From: CAYLMG01 sp964464635
GTDB lineage: Bacteria; Planctomycetota; Phycisphaerae; Sedimentisphaerales; Anaerobacaceae
DNA: 45,890 nucleotides
Assembly (NCBI GenBank): GCA_964464635.1
Contig: CAYXGT010000008.1
Location: 1-45,890, forward strand
Reading direction: 5' to 3'
Shown here: positions 24,609 through 34,514 of the stretch, one piece after another
Position numbering within the stretch: the first letter of the stretch is position 1
How the letters are laid out: every line of letters starts with the position of its first letter
The notes under the pieces: generated by a model
The model's input: the letters and a program-made list of their open reading frames with translations, nothing else
Database searches by the model: none
What the model was told of the DNA's origin: nothing
Program-made: the position numbers and the translations under genes

Positions 24609-27600
24609 AAGAACGGATATCGAAAAAATCCTGATAATCGGCTCAGGACCGATTGTAATCGGACAGGCCTGCGAATTCGATTACTCAGGCACGCAGGCCT
24701 GCAAGGTCCTCAAAAGCGAGGGGTACAAAATAATCCTTTTGAACAGTAATCCCGCAACCATTATGACAGACCCGGGGACAGCCGATGTTACTTACGTCGA
24801 GCCGATAACCACTGAGGTTATAGAAAAGATTATTGAAAAAGAAAAACCCGATGCGGTGCTGCCGACACTTGGCGGCCAGACCGCCCTGAACGTTACTGTC
24901 GAGACTGCAAACAGAGGCATATTCGAAAAGCACAGGGTAAAGGTAATAGGTGCAAATATCGAGGCGATTCAAAAAGCGGAAGACAGGCAGCTTTTTAAAA
25001 ATGCGATGGAAAAAATCGGACTTGATTTGCCGAGAAGCGGCAAGGCCAACAGTCTTACAGAGGCAATCGAGGTAGTCGAGTACGTTGGTCTTCCGGTAAT
25101 TATCAGGCCGGCTTTTACACTCGGAGGCACCGGCGGTGGTGTGGCATACAACATAGAGGAATTCAAGCAGGCCGCCCAGCGGGGGCTGGAAGCGAGTATG
25201 GTCAACGAAATACTAATCGAGGAGCTGCTCACCGGCTGGAAGGAATTCGAGCTCGAGGTAATGAGAGACCTCAAAGACAATGTCGTTATTATATGCTCGA
25301 TAGAAAACTTCGATGCGATGGGCGTGCATACCGGTGACTCGATAACAGTTGCTCCCATTCAGACGCTCACGGACAGGGAATATCAGGCAATGCGAGATGA
25401 TGCCATCGCCTGCATACGGGAAATAGGCGTAGAAACCGGCGGCTCGAATATACAGTTTGCGGTCAATCCCGATACGGGCAGACGAGTTATCATCGAGATG
25501 AATCCGAGGGTATCGCGAAGCTCGGCACTTGCGTCAAAGGCAACAGGCTTTCCAATTGCAAAGATTGCAGCCAAGCTCGCCGTCGGTTATACACTCGATG
25601 AAATACCGAATGATATCACAAAGAAGACGCCGGCCTGTTTTGAGCCGACAATTGACTATTGCGTCGTGAAGATACCGCGATTTACATTTGAAAAATTTCC
25701 TCAGGCAAATCCGGAGCTTACCAGCCATATGAAATCGGTCGGTGAGGCGATGGCTATAGGCCAGACGTTCAAGGCTGCTTTGCAAAAAGGGCTGCGCTCA
25801 TTAGAAACCGGCTTTAGCGGGCTTGAAGATTTAAGGGGCAAAATTACCGATGCCCAGCTCCATAAAAAATTAAGCAAGCCCAACGCAGAAAGGATATTTT
25901 ATATCAAACATGCAATCCAAAAAGGCCTGTCAATAGAGGATATTTACGAGCTGACAAATATTGACAGATGGTTCCTGCACAATATCAAACAAATAGCCGA
26001 CTTCGAGAAAGAACTTAAAAGCTACAAGAGTATAAGCGATTTCGATTCGACTTCACTATTGAAGGCGAAGCAGTACGGATTCAGTGACAGGCAGCTGGGC
26101 AAACTATTCAAAACAGATGAAGCAACAATACGAGAGCTTCGCAAAAAAAATAAAATCAAATCCGTATTCAAGGCGGTTGATACCTGCGGTGCCGAGTTCG
26201 AGGCATTCACACCCTACTACTACTCGACATACGAAAGCGAAAATGAAAGCAAACGGTCAGAGCGTAAGAAGATTCTCATACTCGGCGGCGGGCCTAACAG
26301 GATAGGCCAGGGAATCGAGTTCGATTACTGCTGCTGTCACGCCTCCTACGCTTCAAAAGATATGGGCTGTGAGAGTATTATGGTCAACTGCAATCCTGAG
26401 ACTGTTTCCACCGATTACGATACATCAGACAAGCTTTACTTCGAGCCGCTGACGGTTGAGGATGTATTGAGCATATATGAAAATGAGCAGCCGGACGGTG
26501 TGATTGTACAATTCGGGGGACAGACGCCCCTCAACATAGCCGGTGAGCTGGCCAGGGAGGGTGTCAAAATAATCGGGACAAGCCCCGATATGATAGATTT
26601 GGCGGAAGACCGCGACAGATTCAGGGCGATGATGGACAAACTCAAGATACCAATGCCGCAATCAGGTATGACAAGTAATCTCGACAAGGCGCTGGCTATT
26701 GCAGAGCAAATCGGCTATCCCGTAATGGTCAGGCCGTCATATGTGCTCGGCGGAAGGGGTATGGAGGTTGTGCTCGATGAAAATATGCTTCGACAATACG
26801 TTTCAGCGGCTGTTGAGATAACACCACAAAGACCAATCCTGATTGATAAATTTCTCGATAACGCAATCGAAGCTGAAGCGGATGCGGTCAGTGACGGCGA
26901 GCAGGTCTTCATACCGGCGGTAATGGAACATATCGAGCTCGCAGGGATTCACTCGGGAGATTCTGCCTGCGTAATACCGCCGGTGACAATACCGCAAAAA
27001 CACGTAGATACGATTTGTGAATACACCACAAAAATAGCAAAAGAGTTGAACGTCGTCGGCCTTATGAATATGCAGTATGCGATAGCAAATGATACCGTTT
27101 ACGTTCTCGAAGCCAATCCGAGGGCATCAAGGACAGTGCCCGTGGTATCGAAGGTCTGCGGAGTATCTATGGCAAAACTCGCAACAGAGCTTATGTTAGG
27201 CAAAAAGATATCAGAGTTAGGGCTTGAGAATAAAAAGATACCGCACTTCGGAGTAAAGGAGGCGGTATTCCCGTTCAATATGTTCCAGGGCGTGGACCCC
27301 CTGCTCGGCCCGGAAATGCGCTCCACAGGTGAGGTGCTCGGCCTGGCTGACTCTTTCGGCTTGGCGTACTTTAAGGCCCAGCAGGCAACACAGGTGTCCC
27401 TTCCAACTAAAGGAACAGTACTTATAACAGTTAATGAAAAAGACAAAACAGCAGTGTTAGAGACAGCAAGGAGATTTTCAAAACTCGGATTTAAGATTCT
27501 TGCAACAACCGGAACTCACCATTTCCTCAAATCCAAAGGGATTGAGACAGAACGCATACTGAAAATGAGGGAGGGAAGACCAAACATCGTTGATGCGATT

Positions 27601-27813
27601 AAAAATAACCAAATCCAGTTAATAATAAACACACCTCGTGGGAAATTAAGCAAGGCCGACGATTCATACATCCGAACGGCTGCCATCAAATACCGCATAC
27701 CGTACATAACTACAACAGCAGCGGCTGCGGCGGCAGTTAAAGGTATCGAAGCCAGCAGGACAGATAAAAGCGGAGTAAAAAGCCTCCAGGAATACCACGC
27801 TTCGATAAAATAA
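24601..27813 (+). CDS. carB: Carbamoyl-phosphate synthase large subunit, copy 1
   Basis: CarB makes carbamoyl phosphate from bicarbonate, ammonia and two ATP. The 1070 residues have the two homologous ATP-grasp halves. The first (carboxyphosphate) starts KILIIGSGPIVIGQACEFDYSGTQ and contains IIRPAFTLGGTGGG and IIEMNPRVSRSSALASKATG. The second (carbamate) starts KILILGGGPNRIGQGIEFDYC and contains VRPSYVLGGRGMEVV and VLEANPRASRTVP. An MGS-like allosteric domain closes the protein (GTVLITVNEKDK to GIEASR). The GTG start overlaps the carA stop, so this copy is the one coupled to carA. Confidence 0.97.
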   Translation: MPKRTDIEKILIIGSGPIVIGQACEFDYSGTQACKVLKSEGYKIILLNSNPATIMTDPGTADVTYVEPITTEVIEKIIEKEKPDAVLPTLGGQTALNVTVETANRGIFEKHRVKVIGANIEAIQKAEDRQLFKNAMEKIGLDLPRSGKANSLTEAIEVVEYVGLPVIIRPAFTLGGTGGGVAYNIEEFKQAAQRGLEASMVNEILIEELLTGWKEFELEVMRDLKDNVVIICSIENFDAMGVHTGDSITVAPIQTLTDREYQAMRDDAIACIREIGVETGGSNIQFAVNPDTGRRVIIEMNPRVSRSSALASKATGFPIAKIAAKLAVGYTLDEIPNDITKKTPACFEPTIDYCVVKIPRFTFEKFPQANPELTSHMKSVGEAMAIGQTFKAALQKGLRSLETGFSGLEDLRGKITDAQLHKKLSKPNAERIFYIKHAIQKGLSIEDIYELTNIDRWFLHNIKQIADFEKELKSYKSISDFDSTSLLKAKQYGFSDRQLGKLFKTDEATIRELRKKNKIKSVFKAVDTCGAEFEAFTPYYYSTYESENESKRSERKKILILGGGPNRIGQGIEFDYCCCHASYASKDMGCESIMVNCNPETVSTDYDTSDKLYFEPLTVEDVLSIYENEQPDGVIVQFGGQTPLNIAGELAREGVKIIGTSPDMIDLAEDRDRFRAMMDKLKIPMPQSGMTSNLDKALAIAEQIGYPVMVRPSYVLGGRGMEVVLDENMLRQYVSAAVEITPQRPILIDKFLDNAIEAEADAVSDGEQVFIPAVMEHIELAGIHSGDSACVIPPVTIPQKHVDTICEYTTKIAKELNVVGLMNMQYAIANDTVYVLEANPRASRTVPVVSKVCGVSMAKLATELMLGKKISELGLENKKIPHFGVKEAVFPFNMFQGVDPLLGPEMRSTGEVLGLADSFGLAYFKAQQATQVSLPTKGTVLITVNEKDKTAVLETARRFSKLGFKILATTGTHHFLKSKGIETERILKMREGRPNIVDAIKNNQIQLIINTPRGKLSKADDSYIRTAAIKYRIPYITTTAAAAAAVKGIEASRTDKSGVKSLQEYHASIK

Positions 27814-27839
27814 ATCATATTATCATCAGCTTTTCTTAT

Positions 27840-27866
27840 TTGACAGATAATACGATTTCATATAAT
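27840..27866 (+). promoter_or_regulatory. Possible separate promoter of the second carB
   Basis: TTGACA (27840-27845) and a perfect TATAAT (27861-27866) are separated by 15 bases, shorter than ideal, within the 118-base gap between the two carB genes. With the strong GAGGAG ribosome-binding site at about 27916, this suggests the second copy can be expressed on its own. Confidence 0.45.
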
Positions 27867-27931
27867 CTAACCGCCTAAAAACAGGAGTCGGGCGATATTA
27901 TCTCTGTAGATTAGGTTGAGGAGAAATCACT

Positions 27932-30900
27932 ATGCCGAAACGAGAGGACATAAAAAAGGTAATGATTATCGGTTCCGGGCCTATTATCATCGGCCAGGCG
28001 TGCGAGTTTGACTATTCAGGAACGCAGGCCTGCAAGTCACTTCGCAAACTCGGATACAAGATTGTGCTCGTTAACTCGAATCCAGCGACGATTATGACCG
28101 ACCCGGGAATGGCTGATGTTACGTATATTGAGCCGCTTAATCTGCAGACTATGACAAAGATAATTAAGGCTGAACGCCCGGACGCCCTGCTGCCCAATCT
28201 CGGCGGACAAAGCGGGCTTAACCTGTCATCGGAGCTGGCTAACGCAGGCGTGCTCGATAAATTCGGCGTAAGAGTAATAGGTGTACAGGTCGATGCAATC
28301 AAAAGAGGGGAGGACAGGACGGAGTTTAAGAATACAATGAACAAGCTGGGCATTGAGATGCCGAGAAGCAAAGCAGCGAACAGTCTCGAAGATGCGGAAA
28401 AAATTACTGAAGAGCTCGGTTTTCCGGTAGTGATTCGCCCCGCATATACGATGGGAGGGACAGGAGGCGGTCTTGTATATAACATCGAAGAATTCAGGGT
28501 AATAGCCGAGCGGGGACTTTCGGCGAGTCTGGTTCATCAAATCCTTGTGGAAGAATCGGTATTAGGCTGGGAAGAGCTTGAGCTGGAAGTGGTGCGCGAT
28601 TCGAAGGGACAAAAAATAACCGTATGCTTTATTGAAAATGTTGACGCTATGGGGATACACACCGGAGATTCATATTGCACCGCACCGATGCTGACGATAG
28701 ACGAGCAGCTTCAGAAAAAGCTTCAGAAATATTCTTACGATATCGTCGATGCAATAGAGGTGATAGGCGGAACAAATATACAGTTCGCACACGAGGCGAA
28801 AACCGGAAGAGTTGTTGTAATAGAAATAAATCCAAGGACGTCGAGGTCATCGGCCCTTGCATCAAAAGCCACGGGCTTTCCCATAGCTCTTGTCTCATCG
28901 ATGCTTGCAGGCGGGATGACTTTAGATGAGATACCTTACTGGCGGGAAGGTACACTCGACAAATACACTCCGTCGGGAGAATATGTTGTCGTTAAATTTG
29001 CCCGCTGGGCATTTGCAAAATTCAAGGGCGTCGAGGACAAACTCGGCACACAGATGCGTGCGGTAGGCGAAGTAATGAGCATCGGCAAAAACTACAAGGA
29101 GGCATTTCAAAAAGCGATACGCTCTCTGGAAACAGGCCGATACGGCCTGGGCTTTGCAAAAAATTTCAATAAACTATCACTCGATGAGCTTATGAACCTT
29201 GTCAGCACAGCCACAAGTGAGCGGCAGTTTATTATGTACGAGGCCCTTCGCAAAGGCGCATCTATCGATTCCTTATATGAGAGAACCTACATAAAAAAAT
29301 GGTTCATCGAACAAATGGCAGAGCTGGTAGCACTCGAAGAAGAAATACTCAAATACAAAGGAAAACAAATTCCCGAAAAGCTGTTGATACAGGCGAAAAA
29401 AGACGGCTTTGCCGACCGTTATCTCGCCAGGCTCATAGGCAGCTCAGAAGATAAGATTCGCAGTCAGCGAACGAAACTCGGTATCGTGGAGGCCTGGGAA
29501 CCGGTTCCGGTAAGCGGTGTTGAAAATGCAGCCTATTATTTCTCGACATACAACGCACCGGATAAGGTAGGCGTATCAAAAAAGAAGAAAGTAATGGTAC
29601 TCGGCGGAGGGCCGAACAGGATAGGCCAGGGAATAGAATTCGATTACTGCTGTGTACACGCTGCATTTGCACTGCGAGACGAAGGATACGAAACGATTAT
29701 GGTCAACTGCAACCCGGAGACCGTATCGACCGATTACGATACCTCAGACAAGCTCTATTTTGAGCCGCTTACTGTCGAGGACGTGCTGAGCATATACCAG
29801 AAGGAAAAACCCGAGGGCGTAATAGTACAGTTCGGCGGCCAGACACCTTTGAATATAGCCGGTGAGCTTGAGGCCGCGGGAGTAAAGATAATAGGGACAT
29901 CGGTTGATACGATAGATTTGGCGGAAGACCGTGACCGGTTCCGCGCTATGATGGCCAAACTTAATATACCAATGGCAGAATCGGGAATGGCAAGCAACCT
30001 TGAAGAGGCACTGGATATAGCGAAACGGATTGGATATCCCTTGATGGTAAGGCCTTCATACGTTCTCGGCGGGCGAGGCATGGAGGTCGTTCACGATGAA
30101 GATATGCTGACTGAATACGTAGCTGCAGCGGTTGAGGTAACCCCTGAGCGCCCTATTCTTATCGATAAATTTCTCTCGAACGCGATAGAAGCAGAAGCAG
30201 ATGCACTCAGCGACGGTAAAGATGTATTTGTTCCTGCGGTTATGGAGCACATTGAGCTGGCAGGTGTGCATTCGGGCGATTCCGCCTGCGTGATTCCGCC
30301 TGCAACAATACCGCAAAAGCACATAGATACCATCTGCGAATACACCAGAAAAATCGCTCGTGAGCTCAATGTCATCGGTCTTATGAATATGCAGTATGCG
30401 ATTGCTAACGATGTTGTTTACGTTCTCGAGGCCAATCCGCGGGCATCAAGGACAGTTCCTCTGGTCTCGAAAGTGTGCGGTCTATCTATGGCGAGGGTTG
30501 CAACTCAGCTCATGGTGGGTAAAAAACTTTCAGATTTGAAGCTTATCAATAAAAATATCCCGTATTTCGGCGTAAAGGAAGCGGTCTTCCCGTTCAATAT
30601 GTTCCCTGAGGTTGACCCTCTTCTGGGGCCTGAAATGCGCTCGACCGGTGAGGTGCTCGGGCTGGCAGATACATTCGGCCTTGCATATTTTAAGGCACAG
30701 GAGGCAACGCAGGTCCCGCTGCCGGCTGAAGGAACTGTTTTAATAACGGTTACCGATAAAGATAAGGATTCTGTCGTTCAGACAGCAAAGCAATTTGAAG
30801 AGCTTGGCTTTTCTATTAAAACGACCGAAGGAACACATAGATACCTTAAAGAAAAAAGGATTGAAACGGAGCATATCCTCAAAATGCACGAAGGCAGGCC

Positions 30901-31132
30901 CAATATCGTTGATGCTATCAAAAACGGTGAGATTCAATTAGTGATAAATACACCGGCCGGCAAGCTGAGCAAATACGACGATTCCTATATCCGCAAGGCA
31001 GCGATAAGATATAAGATACCATATATAACGACCACAGCGGCAGCGGCAGCGGCTGTGAAAGGCATAGCAGCCTATCGTAAGGGAACAAGCTCAGTAAAGT
31101 CGCTGCAGTGCTATCACTCTGACATAAAATAA
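27932..31132 (+). CDS. carB: Carbamoyl-phosphate synthase large subunit, diverged paralog (copy 2)
   Basis: This is a second full-length large subunit of 1066 residues. The ATP-grasp residues look intact in both halves (VIRPAYTMGGTGGG, VIEINPRTSRSS; VRPSYVLGGRGMEVV, VLEANPRASRTVP). By eye the carbamate half and allosteric domain are very close to copy 1, but the first half after about residue 70 differs widely: GGQSGLNLSSELANAG against GGQTALNVTVETANRG, and FARWAFAKFKGVEDKLGTQM in place of IPRFTFEKFPQANPELTSHM. This could reflect gene conversion of the 3' half or an N-terminal half of other origin. It may use CarA, free ammonia, or form a separately regulated pool. It has its own strong ribosome-binding site. 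Confidence 0.93.
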   Translation: MPKREDIKKVMIIGSGPIIIGQACEFDYSGTQACKSLRKLGYKIVLVNSNPATIMTDPGMADVTYIEPLNLQTMTKIIKAERPDALLPNLGGQSGLNLSSELANAGVLDKFGVRVIGVQVDAIKRGEDRTEFKNTMNKLGIEMPRSKAANSLEDAEKITEELGFPVVIRPAYTMGGTGGGLVYNIEEFRVIAERGLSASLVHQILVEESVLGWEELELEVVRDSKGQKITVCFIENVDAMGIHTGDSYCTAPMLTIDEQLQKKLQKYSYDIVDAIEVIGGTNIQFAHEAKTGRVVVIEINPRTSRSSALASKATGFPIALVSSMLAGGMTLDEIPYWREGTLDKYTPSGEYVVVKFARWAFAKFKGVEDKLGTQMRAVGEVMSIGKNYKEAFQKAIRSLETGRYGLGFAKNFNKLSLDELMNLVSTATSERQFIMYEALRKGASIDSLYERTYIKKWFIEQMAELVALEEEILKYKGKQIPEKLLIQAKKDGFADRYLARLIGSSEDKIRSQRTKLGIVEAWEPVPVSGVENAAYYFSTYNAPDKVGVSKKKKVMVLGGGPNRIGQGIEFDYCCVHAAFALRDEGYETIMVNCNPETVSTDYDTSDKLYFEPLTVEDVLSIYQKEKPEGVIVQFGGQTPLNIAGELEAAGVKIIGTSVDTIDLAEDRDRFRAMMAKLNIPMAESGMASNLEEALDIAKRIGYPLMVRPSYVLGGRGMEVVHDEDMLTEYVAAAVEVTPERPILIDKFLSNAIEAEADALSDGKDVFVPAVMEHIELAGVHSGDSACVIPPATIPQKHIDTICEYTRKIARELNVIGLMNMQYAIANDVVYVLEANPRASRTVPLVSKVCGLSMARVATQLMVGKKLSDLKLINKNIPYFGVKEAVFPFNMFPEVDPLLGPEMRSTGEVLGLADTFGLAYFKAQEATQVPLPAEGTVLITVTDKDKDSVVQTAKQFEELGFSIKTTEGTHRYLKEKRIETEHILKMHEGRPNIVDAIKNGEIQLVINTPAGKLSKYDDSYIRKAAIRYKIPYITTTAAAAAAVKGIAAYRKGTSSVKSLQCYHSDIK

Positions 31133-31231
31133 AGTCTGCCCTTCCACTTTCAAAAGGCGGTGTGTGCTTTCGAAAATATTTTAGTGTTTAAACCTTTCTT
31201 TATGAATCAAAATTTCATATTATCTTAGTAT

Positions 31232-33676
31232 ATGGTAAAAAGCTTCGAAAACATTTTTATCAGCAACTACGGCTATCAGGTGGTTGAGATATCAGAAGAA
31301 GATGCCGAAGATATCGAGCGATATTTGAACGGACAAAACAACCAGAAAAATGAAAATCAGCAGGAATTTAAGCTTCCGGAAGCAATCGGTATTCTGCCGA
31401 TTCGAAACGTTGTGGTTTTTCCAGGAACGGTAACACCACTTGCTATAGGCCGGGAACAAAGCAAACAGCTTATCAAAGAAACCAAAATCAATGAATCTAT
31501 AATAGGACTCGTAACACAACTAAATCCCGAAACAGATAAGCCGGGTTTTAAAGATATATACAAAACAGGCACATCAGCAACTATCTTAAAAATCATAAAA
31601 CTCCCACAGGGCCCGATGCACATAGTAGTACATGCCCTATCCCGTTTTAAGATAATGCAAACAGTCGCATCCGAACCTTACCTGAAAGCGAGGGTAAAGC
31701 CGCTTAAACCTGTTATTAAAATGACGAAAAAGGTCGAAGCTTTAATAGTCAGCGTCCGCCAGGCGGCAAGCCGCGTCATTGAACTAAGCCCCAACGTTCC
31801 TGAAGAAGCAACGGTACTGCTGGAAAACATCGACAATCCTTCCGCACTGGCTGACTTTCTGGCAGCCAATCTTAACCTGAAGATACCCGAAAAACAAAAA
31901 CTTCTGGAAGAGCTCGACGCCGGCAAACGCCTCGAGCAGATATCAATTGCCCTTGCAAACCAGCTTGAGGTTCTGGAGATGAGTCATAAAATTCAGGGCA
32001 AGGTCAGAGATTCGATTGAAAAAAGCCAGCGGGAATTCTATCTGCAGGAGCAGTTAAAAGCCATCCAAAAGGAACTTGGTCACGGTGATAGCCAAACTGA
32101 AGAGCTGAAACAAATCAGGGAAAATATCAAGAAGGCGAAGATGCCTGCGACCGTAGAGACCGAAGCAATTCGTGAGCTTGACAGGCTCAGTAAAATACCC
32201 GCTGCATCACCGGAATACAGCGTTATACGAACATACCTCGACTGGGTTTGCGAGCTGCCCTGGTCAAAAGAAACAAAAGACCAGCTTGATATCAATAAGG
32301 CCGAAAGTAAATTAAATAAGGACCATTACGATTTAAAGAAAGTGAAAAAACGCATTCTTGAATTTCTCGCTGTGCGCAAGCTCAACCCGATGGGCAAAAG
32401 TCCTATACTTTGCTTCGTCGGCCCGCCGGGCGTGGGCAAAACTTCGCTGGGCAAATCAATAGCATCGGCACTGGGCAGAAAATTCATACGAATATCACTG
32501 GGAGGGATAAGAGATGAGGCTGATATTCGGGGACATCGAAGAACTTACATTGGAGCACTTCCGGGCAGGATTTTGCAGGAGCTTAGAAAAGCTGATAGCA
32601 AAAATCCGGTATTTATGCTCGACGAGCTTGACAAAATCGGCTCCGATTTCAGAGGAGACCCAGCAAGCGCACTATTGGAAGTGCTCGACCCGGAGCAGAA
32701 TAATACATTCAACGACCATTATCTCGACCAGCCGTTCGACTTGTCCAAGGTTATGTTTATCGGGACGGCAAACTATACGGAACCGATTCCGCCGGCCCTG
32801 CACGACAGGATGGAAATCATAGAGCTGCCCGGCTATACGACAATAGAAAAACTGAAAATCGCAAAAAGATACCTCGTCCCGCGACAGATTAAGGAAAACG
32901 GCTTAAGCAGAACAAAACTTGTAATCAAAGATGATGCCATAAATTCGATAATAGAAAACTATACGCGGGAAGCCGGTGTAAGAAATCTCGAAAAAAATAT
33001 TGCTGCAATATGCCGAAGCGTCGCAACCGAAATTGCAAAAAACAAAAAGAAACGTGCAACCATCGGCAGAGCCGAGCTTGCAAAGATACTCGGGCCGACA
33101 CAATACGAATCCGAGCTCGCTTTACGAAGCGGCATACCAGGCGTGGCAACCGCCCTCGCTTTTACACCGGTCGGCGGGGAGATTCTGTTTATAGAATCGG
33201 CACAGATGCCGGGCAAAGGACAACTGCAATTGACCGGCCACATCGGCGACGTAATGAAGGAAAGCGCACAGGCAGCTTTTTCGATTGTGAAAGCAAACGC
33301 TAAGAAGATGAAAATCGATGCTGAGAAATTCAAAAAATTCGATTATCACATTCACGTCCCCGCAGGTGCCGTGCCCAAAGACGGCCCAAGTGCAGGTGTT
33401 GCAATGTTTACATCGCTTGTCTCTCTATTACTTCAAAAACCTACCCGGCCGGACGTCGCTATGACGGGTGAGATAACTTTAAGAGGATTAGTTTTGCCTA
33501 TAGGAGGATTAAAGGAAAAAATCCTGGCAGCAAAACAGGCTGGTATAAAAACCGTCATCCTGCCCGCAAGAAACAAAAAGGACTTGCCCGATGTCCCATC
33601 CGAGGCAAAAAAGGGCCTGAAATTCGTATTCGTCAAAAACACTAATGAAGCACTACAAACCGCTCTCAGCAATTAA
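31232..33676 (+). CDS. lon: ATP-dependent protease La (Lon)
   Basis: Lon degrades misfolded and some regulatory proteins in the cytoplasm. The 814 residues contain the N-terminal substrate domain (LPIRNVVVFPGTVTPL, after a 45-residue extension), the AAA+ module with Walker A GPPGVGKTSLGKS near residue 396 and Walker B VFMLDELDKIG, and the protease domain. The catalytic Ser720 in PKDGPSAGVAMF and Lys763 in GGLKEKILAAKQAG are 43 residues apart, as in E. coli. No Shine-Dalgarno site precedes the ATG, and a TATTAT at 31218 could make a near-leaderless transcript. Its 3' end overlaps the convergent folP stop by 11 bases. Confidence 0.97.
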   Translation: MVKSFENIFISNYGYQVVEISEEDAEDIERYLNGQNNQKNENQQEFKLPEAIGILPIRNVVVFPGTVTPLAIGREQSKQLIKETKINESIIGLVTQLNPETDKPGFKDIYKTGTSATILKIIKLPQGPMHIVVHALSRFKIMQTVASEPYLKARVKPLKPVIKMTKKVEALIVSVRQAASRVIELSPNVPEEATVLLENIDNPSALADFLAANLNLKIPEKQKLLEELDAGKRLEQISIALANQLEVLEMSHKIQGKVRDSIEKSQREFYLQEQLKAIQKELGHGDSQTEELKQIRENIKKAKMPATVETEAIRELDRLSKIPAASPEYSVIRTYLDWVCELPWSKETKDQLDINKAESKLNKDHYDLKKVKKRILEFLAVRKLNPMGKSPILCFVGPPGVGKTSLGKSIASALGRKFIRISLGGIRDEADIRGHRRTYIGALPGRILQELRKADSKNPVFMLDELDKIGSDFRGDPASALLEVLDPEQNNTFNDHYLDQPFDLSKVMFIGTANYTEPIPPALHDRMEIIELPGYTTIEKLKIAKRYLVPRQIKENGLSRTKLVIKDDAINSIIENYTREAGVRNLEKNIAAICRSVATEIAKNKKKRATIGRAELAKILGPTQYESELALRSGIPGVATALAFTPVGGEILFIESAQMPGKGQLQLTGHIGDVMKESAQAAFSIVKANAKKMKIDAEKFKKFDYHIHVPAGAVPKDGPSAGVAMFTSLVSLLLQKPTRPDVAMTGEITLRGLVLPIGGLKEKILAAKQAGIKTVILPARNKKDLPDVPSEAKKGLKFVFVKNTNEALQTALSN

Positions 33677-34514
33677 TGCTATTTATTACCTTAGTTACAT
33701 CCACCATTTCGGCTACGTCGTGGACGCGGAGGATTGAAACACCGGCGGCGGCACAAAGTGTGACAGCAGCAGCGGTGCCGAAAATACGGTCTTTAGGACT
33801 TTCCTTACCGGTGATTTGACCAACAAACTTTTTCCTGCTCGGCCCTGCCAAAATACGGTAGCCGCTTTGAACAAACTTATCTATATTTTTCAAAAGCAGA
33901 AGATTGTGCTCAAGTGTCTTTCCAAAACCGATTCCGGGGTCAATGAAAATCCGCTCTTTCGGTATGCCGAACTCATTAGCCTTTTCTGCCCTATTGAGTA
34001 AAAACTGGAGTACTTCCTCAACCACGTCATTATACTGCGGATTTTTCTGCATAGTCTGCGGCGTTCCCTGCATATGCATCAAAACAACCGGCATATTATT
34101 GTCCGCAGCCAACCGCCCTATTCGCTCGTCACTTAATGCTGTAATATCGTTAATCATAGAAGCTCCCACACCGATAGCCGCCTTTGCAACCTCAAAATTG
34201 TACGTATCTATACTGATGGGGACATTAACCTTCTTCACGAGGGCTTCGATTACAGGTATGGCTCGTTTTATCTGCTTATCGGCTGATACCGGCTTAGCTC
34301 CCGGCCGGGTGGATTCCGCGCCCACATCTATAATTGCTGCGCCATCGGCAGCCATTTTCAGCCCCTTTTCGACTGCCCTTTCGGTATCAAAAAACTGGCC
34401 ACCGTCACTGAAAGAATCAGGTGTGACATTCAAAATACCCATTAACAGACACCCTTTAGAAAAATCCAGTCTCTGTCCCGGCCAGGTCAAAATGTCTTTT
34501 TTATTCTCAGTCAC
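33666..34514 (-). CDS. folP: Dihydropteroate synthase
   Basis: FolP joins p-aminobenzoate to hydroxymethyl-dihydropterin diphosphate in folate synthesis and is the sulfonamide target. The 282 residues form the TIM barrel with LLMGILNVTPDSFSDGG near residue 23, IIDVGAESTRPGA, PISIDTYNFEVAKAAI, MINDITAL, VVLMHMQGTPQTMQ, IDPGIGFGKTLEHN and AGPSRKKFVG, ending RVHDVAEM. It overlaps pdxB by 8 bases at its start and lon by 11 bases at its end on the opposite strand. Confidence 0.97.
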   Translation of the reverse strand: MTENKKDILTWPGQRLDFSKGCLLMGILNVTPDSFSDGGQFFDTERAVEKGLKMAADGAAIIDVGAESTRPGAKPVSADKQIKRAIPVIEALVKKVNVPISIDTYNFEVAKAAIGVGASMINDITALSDERIGRLAADNNMPVVLMHMQGTPQTMQKNPQYNDVVEEVLQFLLNRAEKANEFGIPKERIFIDPGIGFGKTLEHNLLLLKNIDKFVQSGYRILAGPSRKKFVGQITGKESPKDRIFGTAAAVTLCAAAGVSILRVHDVAEMVDVTKVINSINC

